Source: JBJEXX01 sp051886215 (GTDB lineage Bacteria > Bacillota_I > Bacilli_A > RF39 > UBA660). Taken from it: a stretch of 64,000 nucleotides of DNA. Below are positions 35,827 to 44,790 of the stretch, piece after piece (within the stretch, counting starts at the first letter, position 1; each line of letters starts with the position of its first letter). The stretch is taken from assembly GCA_051886215.1 (NCBI GenBank), contig JBJEXX010000111.1, forward strand, positions 1-64,000, written 5' to 3'. The notes beneath the pieces are model-generated. The model was not told the origin of the DNA and did no database searches. It saw nothing but the letters and a program-made list of their open reading frames with translations. The position numbers were made by a program, and so were the translations under genes.

Positions 35827-37014
35827 TTAAAATAAATCTTCAAATTTATTTTCATTTTTTTCTGTAACTTTAATAATCATTTCATTATCAATAATTTCAT
35901 CTATATATTTATCATAATCAAATCTGCTTTCATATTTTAGACAATCATCCAAATTAGGATTAATAACTGGATGTTTTGGTACAAATACTGTACAACAATC
36001 CTCATATGGTAAAATACTTATATCATATGTATCTATTTTTTTAGCAATATCAATAATTTCCAATTTATCAAGACATGCGACTGGTCTAATAACTGGAGCA
36101 TTTGTAACACTATTAATAACTGACATACTAGTTAATGTTTGACTTGCAACTTGTCCTATTGATTCACCATTAATGATCGCTAAAGAGTTATATTTTTTTA
36201 AAAGTTTATCCATAATTCTATACATCATTCTTCGCATTATAGTAATACAATAAGAAGGTTCCACTTTTTTATAAATTTCTTCTTGTAAATCTGTGAATGG
36301 TATAACATGTATTCTTATAGAATCAGTATATTTAGCTAATTTTTTAGCTAATTCAATAACTTTATTTCTAGCTTCTAAACTAGTATGAGGAATTGCTTCA
36401 AAATAAACTGCATCTATTTTGACACCACGTTTTAAAGCTAGATATCCCGCAACTGGAGAATCTATTCCTCCACTTAACATAAGTAAAGATGATGGTTGAG
36501 TTCCTACAGGGTATCCACCTAAACCATAATAAGTTTTTGTATATAAATATGTTTTATAAGGACGAATTTCTACATGTAAACAAACATCAGGATTATGTAC
36601 ATCTACTTTCATATTTTCAATATTTTTTAAGATACATCCTCCTAAAATATGATTCATATCCATACTATGCACTTCAAAGTTTTTATCGCTTCTTTTAACT
36701 TCTACTTTAAAAGTACTTCCTGAAAATTCTTGCATAGCTTCAATACTTTTTTCTTTAATAATTTCTAAATCAGTATCAATAATATACGCAATATGATAAG
36801 CATGAATTCCAAAAATATTATTTATTTTATCTTTAATTATCTCTAAATCTTCATCATGAAACTCAATATACATACGAGAAATATCTTTCTTTATATGAAT
36901 ATCTAATCCTTTTAATTTATTAGATATGTTTTTATATAAAGTATTTACAAAAAAATTTCTATTTCCTTTCTTTGTTGTCAATTCTCCATATTTTATTAAA
37001 ATAACTCTTTCCAT
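35827..37014 (-). CDS. thiI: tRNA 4-thiouridine synthase ThiI
   Basis: Uses ATP and a persulfide sulfur to make s4U8 in tRNA. N-terminal ferredoxin-like and THUMP domains (about 60-165) precede the PP-loop GGIDSPVAGYLALKRG and CITIMRRMMYRI. There is no C-terminal rhodanese domain, as in Bacillus. The start overlaps the end of the desulfurase region behind AAAGGATA, so sulfur donor and user are coupled, like NifZ-ThiI. Confidence 0.94.
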   Translation of the reverse strand: MERVILIKYGELTTKKGNRNFFVNTLYKNISNKLKGLDIHIKKDISRMYIEFHDEDLEIIKDKINNIFGIHAYHIAYIIDTDLEIIKEKSIEAMQEFSGSTFKVEVKRSDKNFEVHSMDMNHILGGCILKNIENMKVDVHNPDVCLHVEIRPYKTYLYTKTYYGLGGYPVGTQPSSLLMLSGGIDSPVAGYLALKRGVKIDAVYFEAIPHTSLEARNKVIELAKKLAKYTDSIRIHVIPFTDLQEEIYKKVEPSYCITIMRRMMYRIMDKLLKKYNSLAIINGESIGQVASQTLTSMSVINSVTNAPVIRPVACLDKLEIIDIAKKIDTYDISILPYEDCCTVFVPKHPVINPNLDDCLKYESRFDYDKYIDEIIDNEMIIKVTEKNENKFEDLF

Positions 37015-37022
37015 TATTAGTA

Positions 37023-38156
37023 TTATCCTTTCATAAAATTTAATTCATCTAAACATTCATTAAAAATTTTTATAAAATTTAAAATATCTTCTTCTGTAGT
37101 TTTATAAGAAATACTTATTCTAAGACTTTTAGTACTTATATCTTTACTTTTTCCTAAAGCTTTCAAAGTAGATGATTCTTCTTTATTAGAAGAACATGCA
37201 GTTTTAGTTGAGACATACACATCATGAAGTTCTAAAGCATGTAAAAATGTTTCACTCTTAATATTTTTTAAACTTATATTTATTATATGAGGAATACAAT
37301 TATTACCAGAATTAATTGTAATCAAATCACATTTTTCTAAACTAGATACAAGTTTTTCTTTTAAATTTAAAACATAATCATATTTTTTATCTAGATTGCT
37401 TAAAGCTATTTTTAAAGCTTTTGCCATACTTACCATTAACGCAACTGTTGGAGTTGAAGCTCTATAAATAGTTTGACTCTTTCCACCATGGATTAATGGA
37501 GTCAATTCTATTTTTTCTTTTTTTATTAAGCAAGCAATTCCTTTAAGACCATATATTTTATGTGCAGAAAAACTACATAAATCAATATCTGTTAAATCAA
37601 CAGGTATTTTTCCTATAGCTTGTGTTGCATCAACATGTAAAAAAGTTAATGGATATTTTTTTACTAAATTTTTAATATTATTAATATCTTGTAATATTCC
37701 TACTTCGCTATTTACTAGACAAATACTAACTATTATAGGTTTATAAGTATCAAGCAAGCGTTCTAAATCTTCTAAATCAATAGCACCATTATCTTGTAAT
37801 TTAACATAATGAACATCAAATCCATCTTCTTTTAAAAATTTAACTGTCTCACTAGTACTAGAGTGTTCTAATTCTGTTGTTATAATATGTTTACTTCTAT
37901 TTTTATATTTATAACAAATGCCTTTTAAGGCCATGTTATTAGCTTCACTTGCCGAAGATGTAAATATAACTTCACTAGGTTTTACTTTTAATAAAGAAGC
38001 AACCTGTTTTGCTGATTCTTCCATTAATTCATGAGCTTCTCTACCTATAGAATGCATAGAATTAGGATTTGCCCAATATTGTTTACTAACTTTAACAAAA
38101 GTATCTAAGACACTATCATCTACAGGAGTAGTTGCCGAGTAATCAAAATACAACAT
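37023..38156 (-). CDS. nifZ: Cysteine desulfurase (NifS/NifZ type)
   Basis: PLP enzyme taking sulfur from cysteine. YFDYSATTPVDDSV opens the protein; SASEANNMA, HVDATQAIGK and the PLP lysine in FSAHKIYG follow, and the active Cys lies in STKTACSS. The start is ATG at 38154-38156 behind GAGGTG, since a longer frame adds 13 hydrophobic residues without a site. It leads directly into thiI, so its main role is probably tRNA thiolation. Confidence 0.92.
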   Translation of the reverse strand: MLYFDYSATTPVDDSVLDTFVKVSKQYWANPNSMHSIGREAHELMEESAKQVASLLKVKPSEVIFTSSASEANNMALKGICYKYKNRSKHIITTELEHSSTSETVKFLKEDGFDVHYVKLQDNGAIDLEDLERLLDTYKPIIVSICLVNSEVGILQDINNIKNLVKKYPLTFLHVDATQAIGKIPVDLTDIDLCSFSAHKIYGLKGIACLIKKEKIELTPLIHGGKSQTIYRASTPTVALMVSMAKALKIALSNLDKKYDYVLNLKEKLVSSLEKCDLITINSGNNCIPHIINISLKNIKSETFLHALELHDVYVSTKTACSSNKEESSTLKALGKSKDISTKSLRISISYKTTEEDILNFIKIFNECLDELNFMKG

Positions 38157-38223
38157 AAAAAACACCTCGCACATATTATAACAAATAAAAATCAAATTTT
38201 GTAGTATAAGTTATAAATAAATA

Positions 38224-38252
38224 AAAAATGCTCAATTAACGTGAACATTTTT
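38224..38252 (-). terminator. Terminator of the 360-aa HExxH gene
   Basis: Arms of AAAATGTTCA type pairing with TGAGCATTTT, followed by a T-run on the minus strand, and overlapping the stop codon. Confidence 0.65.
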
Positions 38253-39318
38253 TGCTTTCATCCGATTTAATATCAATTCGGCAATTGTCAGGTAATTTAT
38301 TAAAAATATTAATCATCTTTTCTAATGTAATTTTTTCTGAAGTAATAGTACCAAATAAATCATCAGTTGATGAGGTTACGGATTTAATAATATTTTCATA
38401 TTCTGATTGACTTATTAATCCATTTGTATATTGATAATCTAATCTTTTAAAAAGACAAGAAACTATAAATCCACTACACTCATCTGCCTTTTGTTGGCAT
38501 GTATCAAAAATATTATTATTTTTATAAGACTTTTCTATATTTTTATTTAAATAATCAAGATTTTCTACAAAATTGAGAATATTATCTCTAGTTTCATATT
38601 TTTCTAATTCTTCAATTAATCCATTTAAATCAGCTTTAAAGTATAGTTGCTCCATCTTTTCTTTTCCTACAATATTTTCTAAAAGAGATGCATAATACTT
38701 TTCCGCATAATATGAATTTCCTTCCCCAAAATATCTTTCTGCTAAAACCTCAGTGTATCCTTCATTTAAACCAGTACCAATAATAGAAGAATATAATGGA
38801 TTTAAATTTAAAATGACCTGTTTAAATCCTGTAAACGATAAAGTACCTTTCTTAATTGTAGTAGCCATATGAAGTAATTCATGATTTAATGAATTAGATT
38901 CATCTTTATTATCAACATTGATCTTATTAAATAAACTATTATACAATCCATCTACGTTGTCTCTAGTTATAAAATTATATAGTTTAATATTTCTTTCACC
39001 TATTTTTAAAGTTGTAAGATTATGTTTACAAATAGACAAATCTACATATGGTGCTTTTTTTTGTATTGTTTCATAAAAGTTATTAATAGTATTAACATAT
39101 TCTTCTTTAAATCTTTTTTTATTTTTTTGGCTATTATTTTTCTTAAAAATACTATAAATATCTTCTTTTACATATTTAAAGTCTAAGCTTTTATTTCGAT
39201 TTAACTTAGTTTCTGTACTCATATAATGTACATAACATACAACTGTCATTGGCAATAAAATACTAAACAACTGATTATAATCAATATTATTTAAAAATTC
39301 TTTAATTTCATTTTCCAT
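38236..39318 (-). CDS. Putative HExxH metallopeptidase (360 aa)
   Basis: NHELLHMATT provides HExxH, and GLNEGYTEVLAERYF about 40 residues later has the NEGxxE arrangement expected for a third zinc ligand. One hydrophobic stretch near the N-terminus (about 17-33) may anchor it. It is Asn/Lys-rich. No known family is certain; the pattern resembles zincin-like proteins of unknown role in gut Bacillota. It is monocistronic. Confidence 0.6.
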   Translation of the reverse strand: MENEIKEFLNNIDYNQLFSILLPMTVVCYVHYMSTETKLNRNKSLDFKYVKEDIYSIFKKNNSQKNKKRFKEEYVNTINNFYETIQKKAPYVDLSICKHNLTTLKIGERNIKLYNFITRDNVDGLYNSLFNKINVDNKDESNSLNHELLHMATTIKKGTLSFTGFKQVILNLNPLYSSIIGTGLNEGYTEVLAERYFGEGNSYYAEKYYASLLENIVGKEKMEQLYFKADLNGLIEELEKYETRDNILNFVENLDYLNKNIEKSYKNNNIFDTCQQKADECSGFIVSCLFKRLDYQYTNGLISQSEYENIIKSVTSSTDDLFGTITSEKITLEKMINIFNKLPDNCRIDIKSDESKKCSR

Positions 39319-39397
39319 AACAACCTCTTTATATTAAATATTATACATCACCTAAATTAAAAAAAAAATATATATATTCATAATCATATACATTTTT

Positions 39398-40114
39398 TTA
39401 CAAATTACTACTTATCATTTCTTTTAACATTTTTTTATCTTCTATACTAACTCTATAAGAGTCATTGCATTTACTAACAAATTTTCTAATAGTAAATTCA
39501 TCTAGTCTATTCTTCCTAATAAAATTTAAAGTTTCTTCCTTAAAATTAATAAATAATTCACATAGAAGCCAAGCTTTAGCCATATTAACATAATAATAGT
39601 CATATTTTATATTTTTAATAATACTGAATATTTGATTTAAATAATCTTTATTTTTATATAAAGATAATAACATAATTAAACTAGCTCTTATTTCAAACTC
39701 TTTATCACTTTTACTATACTTATCAACTAAATAAAAGTATCTATCACGATTCTTTTTAATTATTTTAAAACTACTAATACATGTATCACAAATACACCAA
39801 TTATTGATTTTTTTAATAAAAAGTTCTACATATTTATCAAAATCATCAGTATTTTTTATATTTCCTATAACAAAACCCTCTATTAATAACTCTTCAAAAT
39901 AATCATTTTTATTTACTTTAAGAAAACTATTATAATTTCCTTTACATATTTCTTTAACAATTTTTCTAAGTATTGGTATCTTAATACCTAACATTTTAAA
40001 TTCTCCAGGAGTAATTTTTTTTGTAAAATCAATATATTTCTCATCACCAATACTTTTTAAATATAAAAGAAGTTTCTCATATTCTTTATTATTCCAATTA
40101 TCTAAAATAAACAT
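39398..40114 (-). CDS. AlkD-like DNA alkylation repair protein
   Basis: HEAT-like repeat DNA glycosylase family. The GEFKMLGIKIPILRKIVKEI segment, the NNWCICDTC helix and FEIRASLIMLL, followed by YVNMAKAWLLCEL, fit the AlkC/AlkD family. AlkD removes bulky or charged alkyl bases without base flipping. 238 residues, normal length. Stands alone. Confidence 0.85.
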   Translation of the reverse strand: MFILDNWNNKEYEKLLLYLKSIGDEKYIDFTKKITPGEFKMLGIKIPILRKIVKEICKGNYNSFLKVNKNDYFEELLIEGFVIGNIKNTDDFDKYVELFIKKINNWCICDTCISSFKIIKKNRDRYFYLVDKYSKSDKEFEIRASLIMLLSLYKNKDYLNQIFSIIKNIKYDYYYVNMAKAWLLCELFINFKEETLNFIRKNRLDEFTIRKFVSKCNDSYRVSIEDKKMLKEMISSNL

Positions 40115-40148
40115 AATTACCTCGCAAATTTATTAATAAAAAAAGTTG

Positions 40149-40787
40149 TTAACCATTAACTTCACTAACAACTTTTCTTTCTCTATAGCAAACTTTTTTT
40201 TCATAAAAATGAATCTTATTTATACTATCATATTCTGTATTTTCTATTTCATTATAATTATATATAAAAATTTCTTCTGGTACAAAATATTTTAATACAT
40301 AATTATTACCTTTTTTATAATTATATAATACAATTTCATCAATTAATTTTTTATTTTTTTTGGAAGGTTCTTCATCTTCACAATCACTAACATAATAAAT
40401 ATCTGATTCTTTTTTATTTATATCAATCTCATATACCATATAATTATCACATTTTAAAGTCACTAATAATTTATCATTTTTCATAGTTACATATGATTCA
40501 TTTAAACTACATTTATTGTTAGCATTAAATGGACTTGTAATATTATAAGATTCATCATATTTTACTATTTCATCTAAATATATTTTTCTATTAAAATCAA
40601 CTTTATTATACACAGCATAAGTTTTTGCATTATAAGAAAACGCAACTGCATCATATATCAATGCTTTAAATTTAGTCTTATTGGCACTATTTAAAGCAAC
40701 TAACGAAATAATACAAAAAACAGTAGCATATAAAATAATAACAACCAATACCTCAAAAGCCGAAAATCCCTTTTTATTGTTCATCAT
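40149..40787 (-). CDS. Pseudopilin-like protein with type IV prepilin leader
   Basis: KKGFSAFEVLVVIILYA is a class III prepilin signal: cleavage after Gly with Glu at +5, followed by a hydrophobic helix. The rest (212 residues in all) is polar and secreted. No prepilin peptidase or pilus ATPase is in the window. It overlaps the 3' end of ezrA by 14 bp, an odd partner, so the two are co-expressed. Confidence 0.7.
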   Translation of the reverse strand: MMNNKKGFSAFEVLVVIILYATVFCIISLVALNSANKTKFKALIYDAVAFSYNAKTYAVYNKVDFNRKIYLDEIVKYDESYNITSPFNANNKCSLNESYVTMKNDKLLVTLKCDNYMVYEIDINKKESDIYYVSDCEDEEPSKKNKKLIDEIVLYNYKKGNNYVLKYFVPEEIFIYNYNEIENTEYDSINKIHFYEKKVCYRERKVVSEVNG

Positions 40788-42483
40788 AAATTTCCTTTAC
40801 TCTTCTTTCTACATTACTATCAATAAAACTTATAGTTTGAATAGCAGTATCTAACGCTTGACGATATTTACCTTTATAAAACAACATTCCTGCATTATTA
40901 AGACCACTATCTATTTCTGGCATATTACTACGATATCTATTACCATACACAATAGCAATTTCACTCATTTTAGCATCTTTTATCATTTCATTAGTAGTAT
41001 TATAAAGTTTTAATACTAAATCTCTAGCAGTATCAACTCTAGTATTTAAAGTCTTAATAGTTATCGGCTTTTTTTCAAGTTCTTTTATTATTTCCAAAAT
41101 TGCTTCATTAGCTTCTGATAACTCCACAAAATAATTATTTGTAATAATTGGCAATTTATAACTTCTAATAACACTTTTTGATTGTTTTAAAAACTCTTGA
41201 ATTTCTTCTAATTGTTCTCTAGCTCTCACTTCATCATCATACATACTACCTAATGATTTTAATGAAACATCTAAATCTTCTTCTAATTCTTTGAGTTTTA
41301 TTATCAAGATTTCAATTTCTTTAACATAATGCACATAACTATCTTTTCTATTATTTATACTTTCCTGTAAATCTTTATAATCAATATTTATAGCAAGTAA
41401 TCTTTTATTAACATCGTCTATCGCAGTTACATCTTCATCTGTTAAATCATACATATTTTTAATATCATCAATTTGTTTATATATATCTTTAACTACTTTA
41501 TCCGTCTTCTTTATTTTTTTGGAGAAACCTACTTCCAATTCTTCATATTCACGTCTAGCTTGCTTTTCTTCTTCAAATTTTGTAAATAAAGAATCCAAAT
41601 AATCTAATATAGTTTTTAATTCAAACATACAATCCGTTAAATCTAAAACTTTTATTCTTTCTAAAATTAATTTAACCTGTTTATTAGTTTCTTCAATATT
41701 ATAATCTACATTTAAAAAATCTAAAGCATAGCCATTTTTTATCATAGTAGCATTAATATCTTTTATTTCTAATACTCTATGTGGAATCAAATGATTAGCC
41801 ATAAGTAATAAATTAGGTACTTCTTCAATAACTACTGATAAATGTTCTATTAAATTATCTAAAGCTTTAACAATATGAACTACTTCACTATACTCATTAT
41901 CTTCCATTGATTTTTCAAAATTTAAAAACATTGTCTCAATATTTTCAAGTTGTAGTTCTATAGGTTCACTAACATCTTCATAGTCTACTTTGTGTTCTTG
42001 AAATTCCGTTTGTAATTCTCTATATTTATTTTTTAATTTAGTAACTATACCTCTATATTTTTCTTCACTTAAAGTTATATCATTTATCTCTTTTAAAATA
42101 TTATCCGCACTATTTCTAGCCTTATAGATTTCTAATTCCGTTTTTGCAAATAAAATACGTTTTTCTTTAATATTCTCTGCAACATCTAATTCTACAATCA
42201 TATCTGTTATCTTAGAAACGTTAATTTTTTTTATATTTTCAAATCTATCTTGCCATTCTTTATATTTTTCTTCCATTTTTTCTGTTTTAATTATTTCTTC
42301 TACTTTAGAAAGTTCCGATAAAATTGGAGTACTAGAAATTAGATTTTTTTCAGTCTCTAATTTCATTATTTTATCATTATAGTTTTTTTCTTTTTTCTTT
42401 TTCATTAGTGATAAAACGACTATTATTAAAACTATAGCAACTACTACATATGTAACAATCCATAAAGAAACATTAGTACCCAT
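40774..42483 (-). CDS. ezrA: Septation ring formation regulator EzrA
   Basis: Membrane protein that bends over FtsZ and prevents extra Z-rings. One N-terminal transmembrane helix (about 6-25) is followed by 540 residues of spectrin-like coiled coil. The 569-residue length equals that of Bacillus EzrA (562). A run of basic residues after the helix fits an outside-in topology. Like GpsB in this window, it belongs to the Firmicute division set. Confidence 0.9.
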   Translation of the reverse strand: MGTNVSLWIVTYVVVAIVLIIVVLSLMKKKKEKNYNDKIMKLETEKNLISSTPILSELSKVEEIIKTEKMEEKYKEWQDRFENIKKINVSKITDMIVELDVAENIKEKRILFAKTELEIYKARNSADNILKEINDITLSEEKYRGIVTKLKNKYRELQTEFQEHKVDYEDVSEPIELQLENIETMFLNFEKSMEDNEYSEVVHIVKALDNLIEHLSVVIEEVPNLLLMANHLIPHRVLEIKDINATMIKNGYALDFLNVDYNIEETNKQVKLILERIKVLDLTDCMFELKTILDYLDSLFTKFEEEKQARREYEELEVGFSKKIKKTDKVVKDIYKQIDDIKNMYDLTDEDVTAIDDVNKRLLAINIDYKDLQESINNRKDSYVHYVKEIEILIIKLKELEEDLDVSLKSLGSMYDDEVRAREQLEEIQEFLKQSKSVIRSYKLPIITNNYFVELSEANEAILEIIKELEKKPITIKTLNTRVDTARDLVLKLYNTTNEMIKDAKMSEIAIVYGNRYRSNMPEIDSGLNNAGMLFYKGKYRQALDTAIQTISFIDSNVERRVKEIYDEQ

Positions 42484-42593
42484 TTTATCACCTCACTTAT
42501 TATAGTTTCATAAATATTTTATCATATTTATATTTTTTTTAACATATTTTTTACAAAATTATATATAAAAATACTAAAGAACTAAAGAAATCG

Positions 42594-42622
42594 TTGACAT
42601 TACTAGCTTTTTTATATATAAT
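42594..42622 (+). promoter_or_regulatory. Strong sigma-A promoter of rpsD
   Basis: TTGACA (42594-42599), 17-bp spacer, TATAAT (42617-42622): a consensus match at all twelve bases. Confidence 0.9.
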
Positions 42623-42628
42623 TATTAA

Positions 42629-42776
42629 TGCAAATCAACTGATGCAGCAGATAAAGAAATCTATAATGTGTCTTGTGTTAGTAACGAATGCTGCAAAGCG
42701 AAAACACATATAAAGACTCCCTATAGATTGACTTTATCCCTTCAATTGATTGTAATATAATTGAAAGGAGAATATT
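42629..42776 (+). promoter_or_regulatory. Structured rpsD leader, probable S4 autoregulatory site
   Basis: The 148-nt leader contains ATGCAGCAG pairing with TGCTGC about 50 nt downstream. Next to the start, CCTTCAATT pairs with AATTGAAAGG, burying the AAAGGAG ribosome binding site. Bacillus rpsD is repressed by its own product through a leader of this kind. The fold is drawn by eye. Confidence 0.5.
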
Positions 42777-43370
42777 ATGTCAAGATACACAGGACCAAGT
42801 AACAAACAAGCTAGACGTGTTGGTTTTTCAATTTTAGAAAATGGTAAAGATTTAAAACGTCCTTATGGACCAGGACAACACGGAAATGCTAGACATGGTA
42901 AACTATCTAACTATGGTGAACAATTAAAAGAAAAACAAAAAGTTAGATTTATGTATGGAGTAAATGAAAGACAATTTAAGAAAACTTTTAAAGAAGCAGG
43001 AAAACTTGCTGGTAAACATGGTGATAATTTCTTAGGTTTACTTGAATCTCGTTTAGATAATTTAGTTTATCGTATAGGATTTGCTTCAACTCGTCGTGGA
43101 GCTAGACAATTAGTTAACCACGGACACATAACTGTTGATGGTAAAAAAGTTGATATTCCATCATATAGAGTTAAACCAGGACAAGTTATTGGATTAAAAC
43201 ATAAAGATTTAAAAGTTGTTAATGAGTCATTAGAAAAAGTATTAAAAAGAGTTGAATTCATTAATTATGATGAAGGAAAACAAGAAGCAACTTACGTAAG
43301 AATACCTCAAAGAAATGAATTAAATGCTGATATTAATGAAGCATTAATAGTTGAATTCTATAACAGATAA
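42777..43370 (+). CDS. rpsD: 30S ribosomal protein S4
   Basis: Primary 16S rRNA binder and translation repressor. [30 protein letters not shown], and the S4 domain [20 protein letters not shown] with LVNHGHI are intact. It is the zinc-free (C-) form, with no CxxC at the N-terminus. Stand-alone as in Bacillus. Confidence 0.98.
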   Translation: MSRYTGPSNKQARRVGFSILENGKDLKRPYGPGQHGNARHGKLSNYGEQLKEKQKVRFMYGVNERQFKKTFKEAGKLAGKHGDNFLGLLESRLDNLVYRIGFASTRRGARQLVNHGHITVDGKKVDIPSYRVKPGQVIGLKHKDLKVVNESLEKVLKRVEFINYDEGKQEATYVRIPQRNELNADINEALIVEFYNR

Positions 43371-43375
43371 TATTA

Positions 43376-43404
43376 AAAACATCTTCAAAAAAGATGTTTT
43401 TTTT
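43376..43404 (+). terminator. rpsD terminator
   Basis: Ten-bp arms AAAACATCTT (43376-43385) and AAGATGTTTT (43391-43400) with a T-run. Confidence 0.85.
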
Positions 43405-44695
43405 AATTATTTTTCAATTGTCCTTCAAAATTATATTCATTAATTAAAGTCACATAGTTATATTTATTACTACCTAATTCTTTATTCTTAGAATTAGTAA
43501 AGCCAGCAACCAACAATTTGTCATTTTTAACAATTAAAGCTCTATAATAATCATTATTTTCATATGCATATTCATTTGTCCAATCCTGCTTTAAATCATA
43601 ATCATATTTAGAAATAATTCCTTTGTAAATATAATCAACAAAAAGAGAATCTTTTTTACCTTCTTTTTTAGCAGAATCACCTACCAAATATAATTTATTA
43701 TTATAACTTATAATATCATTCCAAATAGAATAATCTTCCTCTTTATATGTAATTTCATTTATCTTTTTACCAGATAAATCATATTTAACAATAGTTGCTT
43801 TTTCTGTAATCTTTTTATCCTCTTCTTTAGTCTTAGAACATACAGTAAATATATTATTATCTGCATATACTAGTGAAGTAAAACCACTTTTATTTACATC
43901 TTCATATTCAATATTCATCTTTTCATTAAGTTCTTTATCTAAAGATATTAATATAGCTTTTTCAGATGAAGAACTTCCAACTACATAATACATATCATCT
44001 ATTTTGATTATATCATTAAAAGAACCAGATTTATTAGAAGCAAAACGATTTGTTTTTAATACTTTACCAGATAAATCATACTTAACAATAATAGCTCCAC
44101 CTTTTTCTTCATTTCCAATAACATCACTTTCATAAATACTACTACCAACTACAATAATAGTATCATTGTCAATTAATAAACTTTTAAAGTAAGAATTATC
44201 TAACTCCTTATATGTTTTATCCCAAATAACTTTACCATCTTTATCAAATTTAACAATCAAAGCATCTTTAAGACCTGATTTATGTTGTTTTTCAGTACTT
44301 TCTACTGCACCAACAACTATATAACCATCACTTACTTCAATTGCATCATAAAATACACTTCTATAATTTTTATCATATTTAAATTCTTTAACTAAATTAT
44401 TATTATCATCATAAATAGCAACTTTACCAGATTCTTTATCAAGTTTTTCATTTATCTCGCTATTAGAAAAATCACTACTACCAACAACAATATAACCATT
44501 GTCTAAATTAATTATTTTTTGAGCTAAATCAATATTAAAATCTTTATTTTTAGTAAGCACTAAATATCCAAACCAGATAAATTCTAATATTACAATAGCA
44601 ATCCCGATAAAACATATATATTTAAGAACTTGAAATACTTTATCTTTTTCATGTTCTTTTTTATTTTTTAGCTTCTTATAATTAACTTTCTTCAT
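43403..44695 (-). CDS. Membrane-anchored repeat protein, probable beta-propeller
   Basis: A basic cytoplasmic start, one transmembrane helix (about 25-48) and about 380 extracellular residues. Repeated GYIVVGSS/YYVVGSS and AIIVKYDLSGK/ALIVKFDKDGK units recur about every 50 residues, at least six times. This is the pattern of PQQ/kelch-like propellers. It may bind wall polymers or proteins; no catalytic motif is seen. Confidence 0.65.
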   Translation of the reverse strand: MKKVNYKKLKNKKEHEKDKVFQVLKYICFIGIAIVILEFIWFGYLVLTKNKDFNIDLAQKIINLDNGYIVVGSSDFSNSEINEKLDKESGKVAIYDDNNNLVKEFKYDKNYRSVFYDAIEVSDGYIVVGAVESTEKQHKSGLKDALIVKFDKDGKVIWDKTYKELDNSYFKSLLIDNDTIIVVGSSIYESDVIGNEEKGGAIIVKYDLSGKVLKTNRFASNKSGSFNDIIKIDDMYYVVGSSSSEKAILISLDKELNEKMNIEYEDVNKSGFTSLVYADNNIFTVCSKTKEEDKKITEKATIVKYDLSGKKINEITYKEEDYSIWNDIISYNNKLYLVGDSAKKEGKKDSLFVDYIYKGIISKYDYDLKQDWTNEYAYENNDYYRALIVKNDKLLVAGFTNSKNKELGSNKYNYVTLINEYNFEGQLKNN

Positions 44696-44723
44696 TCTAT
44701 CACCAATATTATTTTAACAAAAA

Positions 44724-44775
44724 AAGAAGATTTTTTAAACATATTTCACTAAGAAATATTTTTTCTTTCTTCTTA
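44724..44775 (-). terminator. Terminator made of a copied tyrS 3' end
   Basis: The minus strand folds as an outer GAAGA/TCTTC stem and an inner AATATTTC/GAAATAT stem, then T7. Positions 44735-44769 are identical to 48245-48279, which encode the TyrS C-terminus and its stop. Confidence 0.7.
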
Positions 44776-44790
44776 CTTTAAACATTTTAA

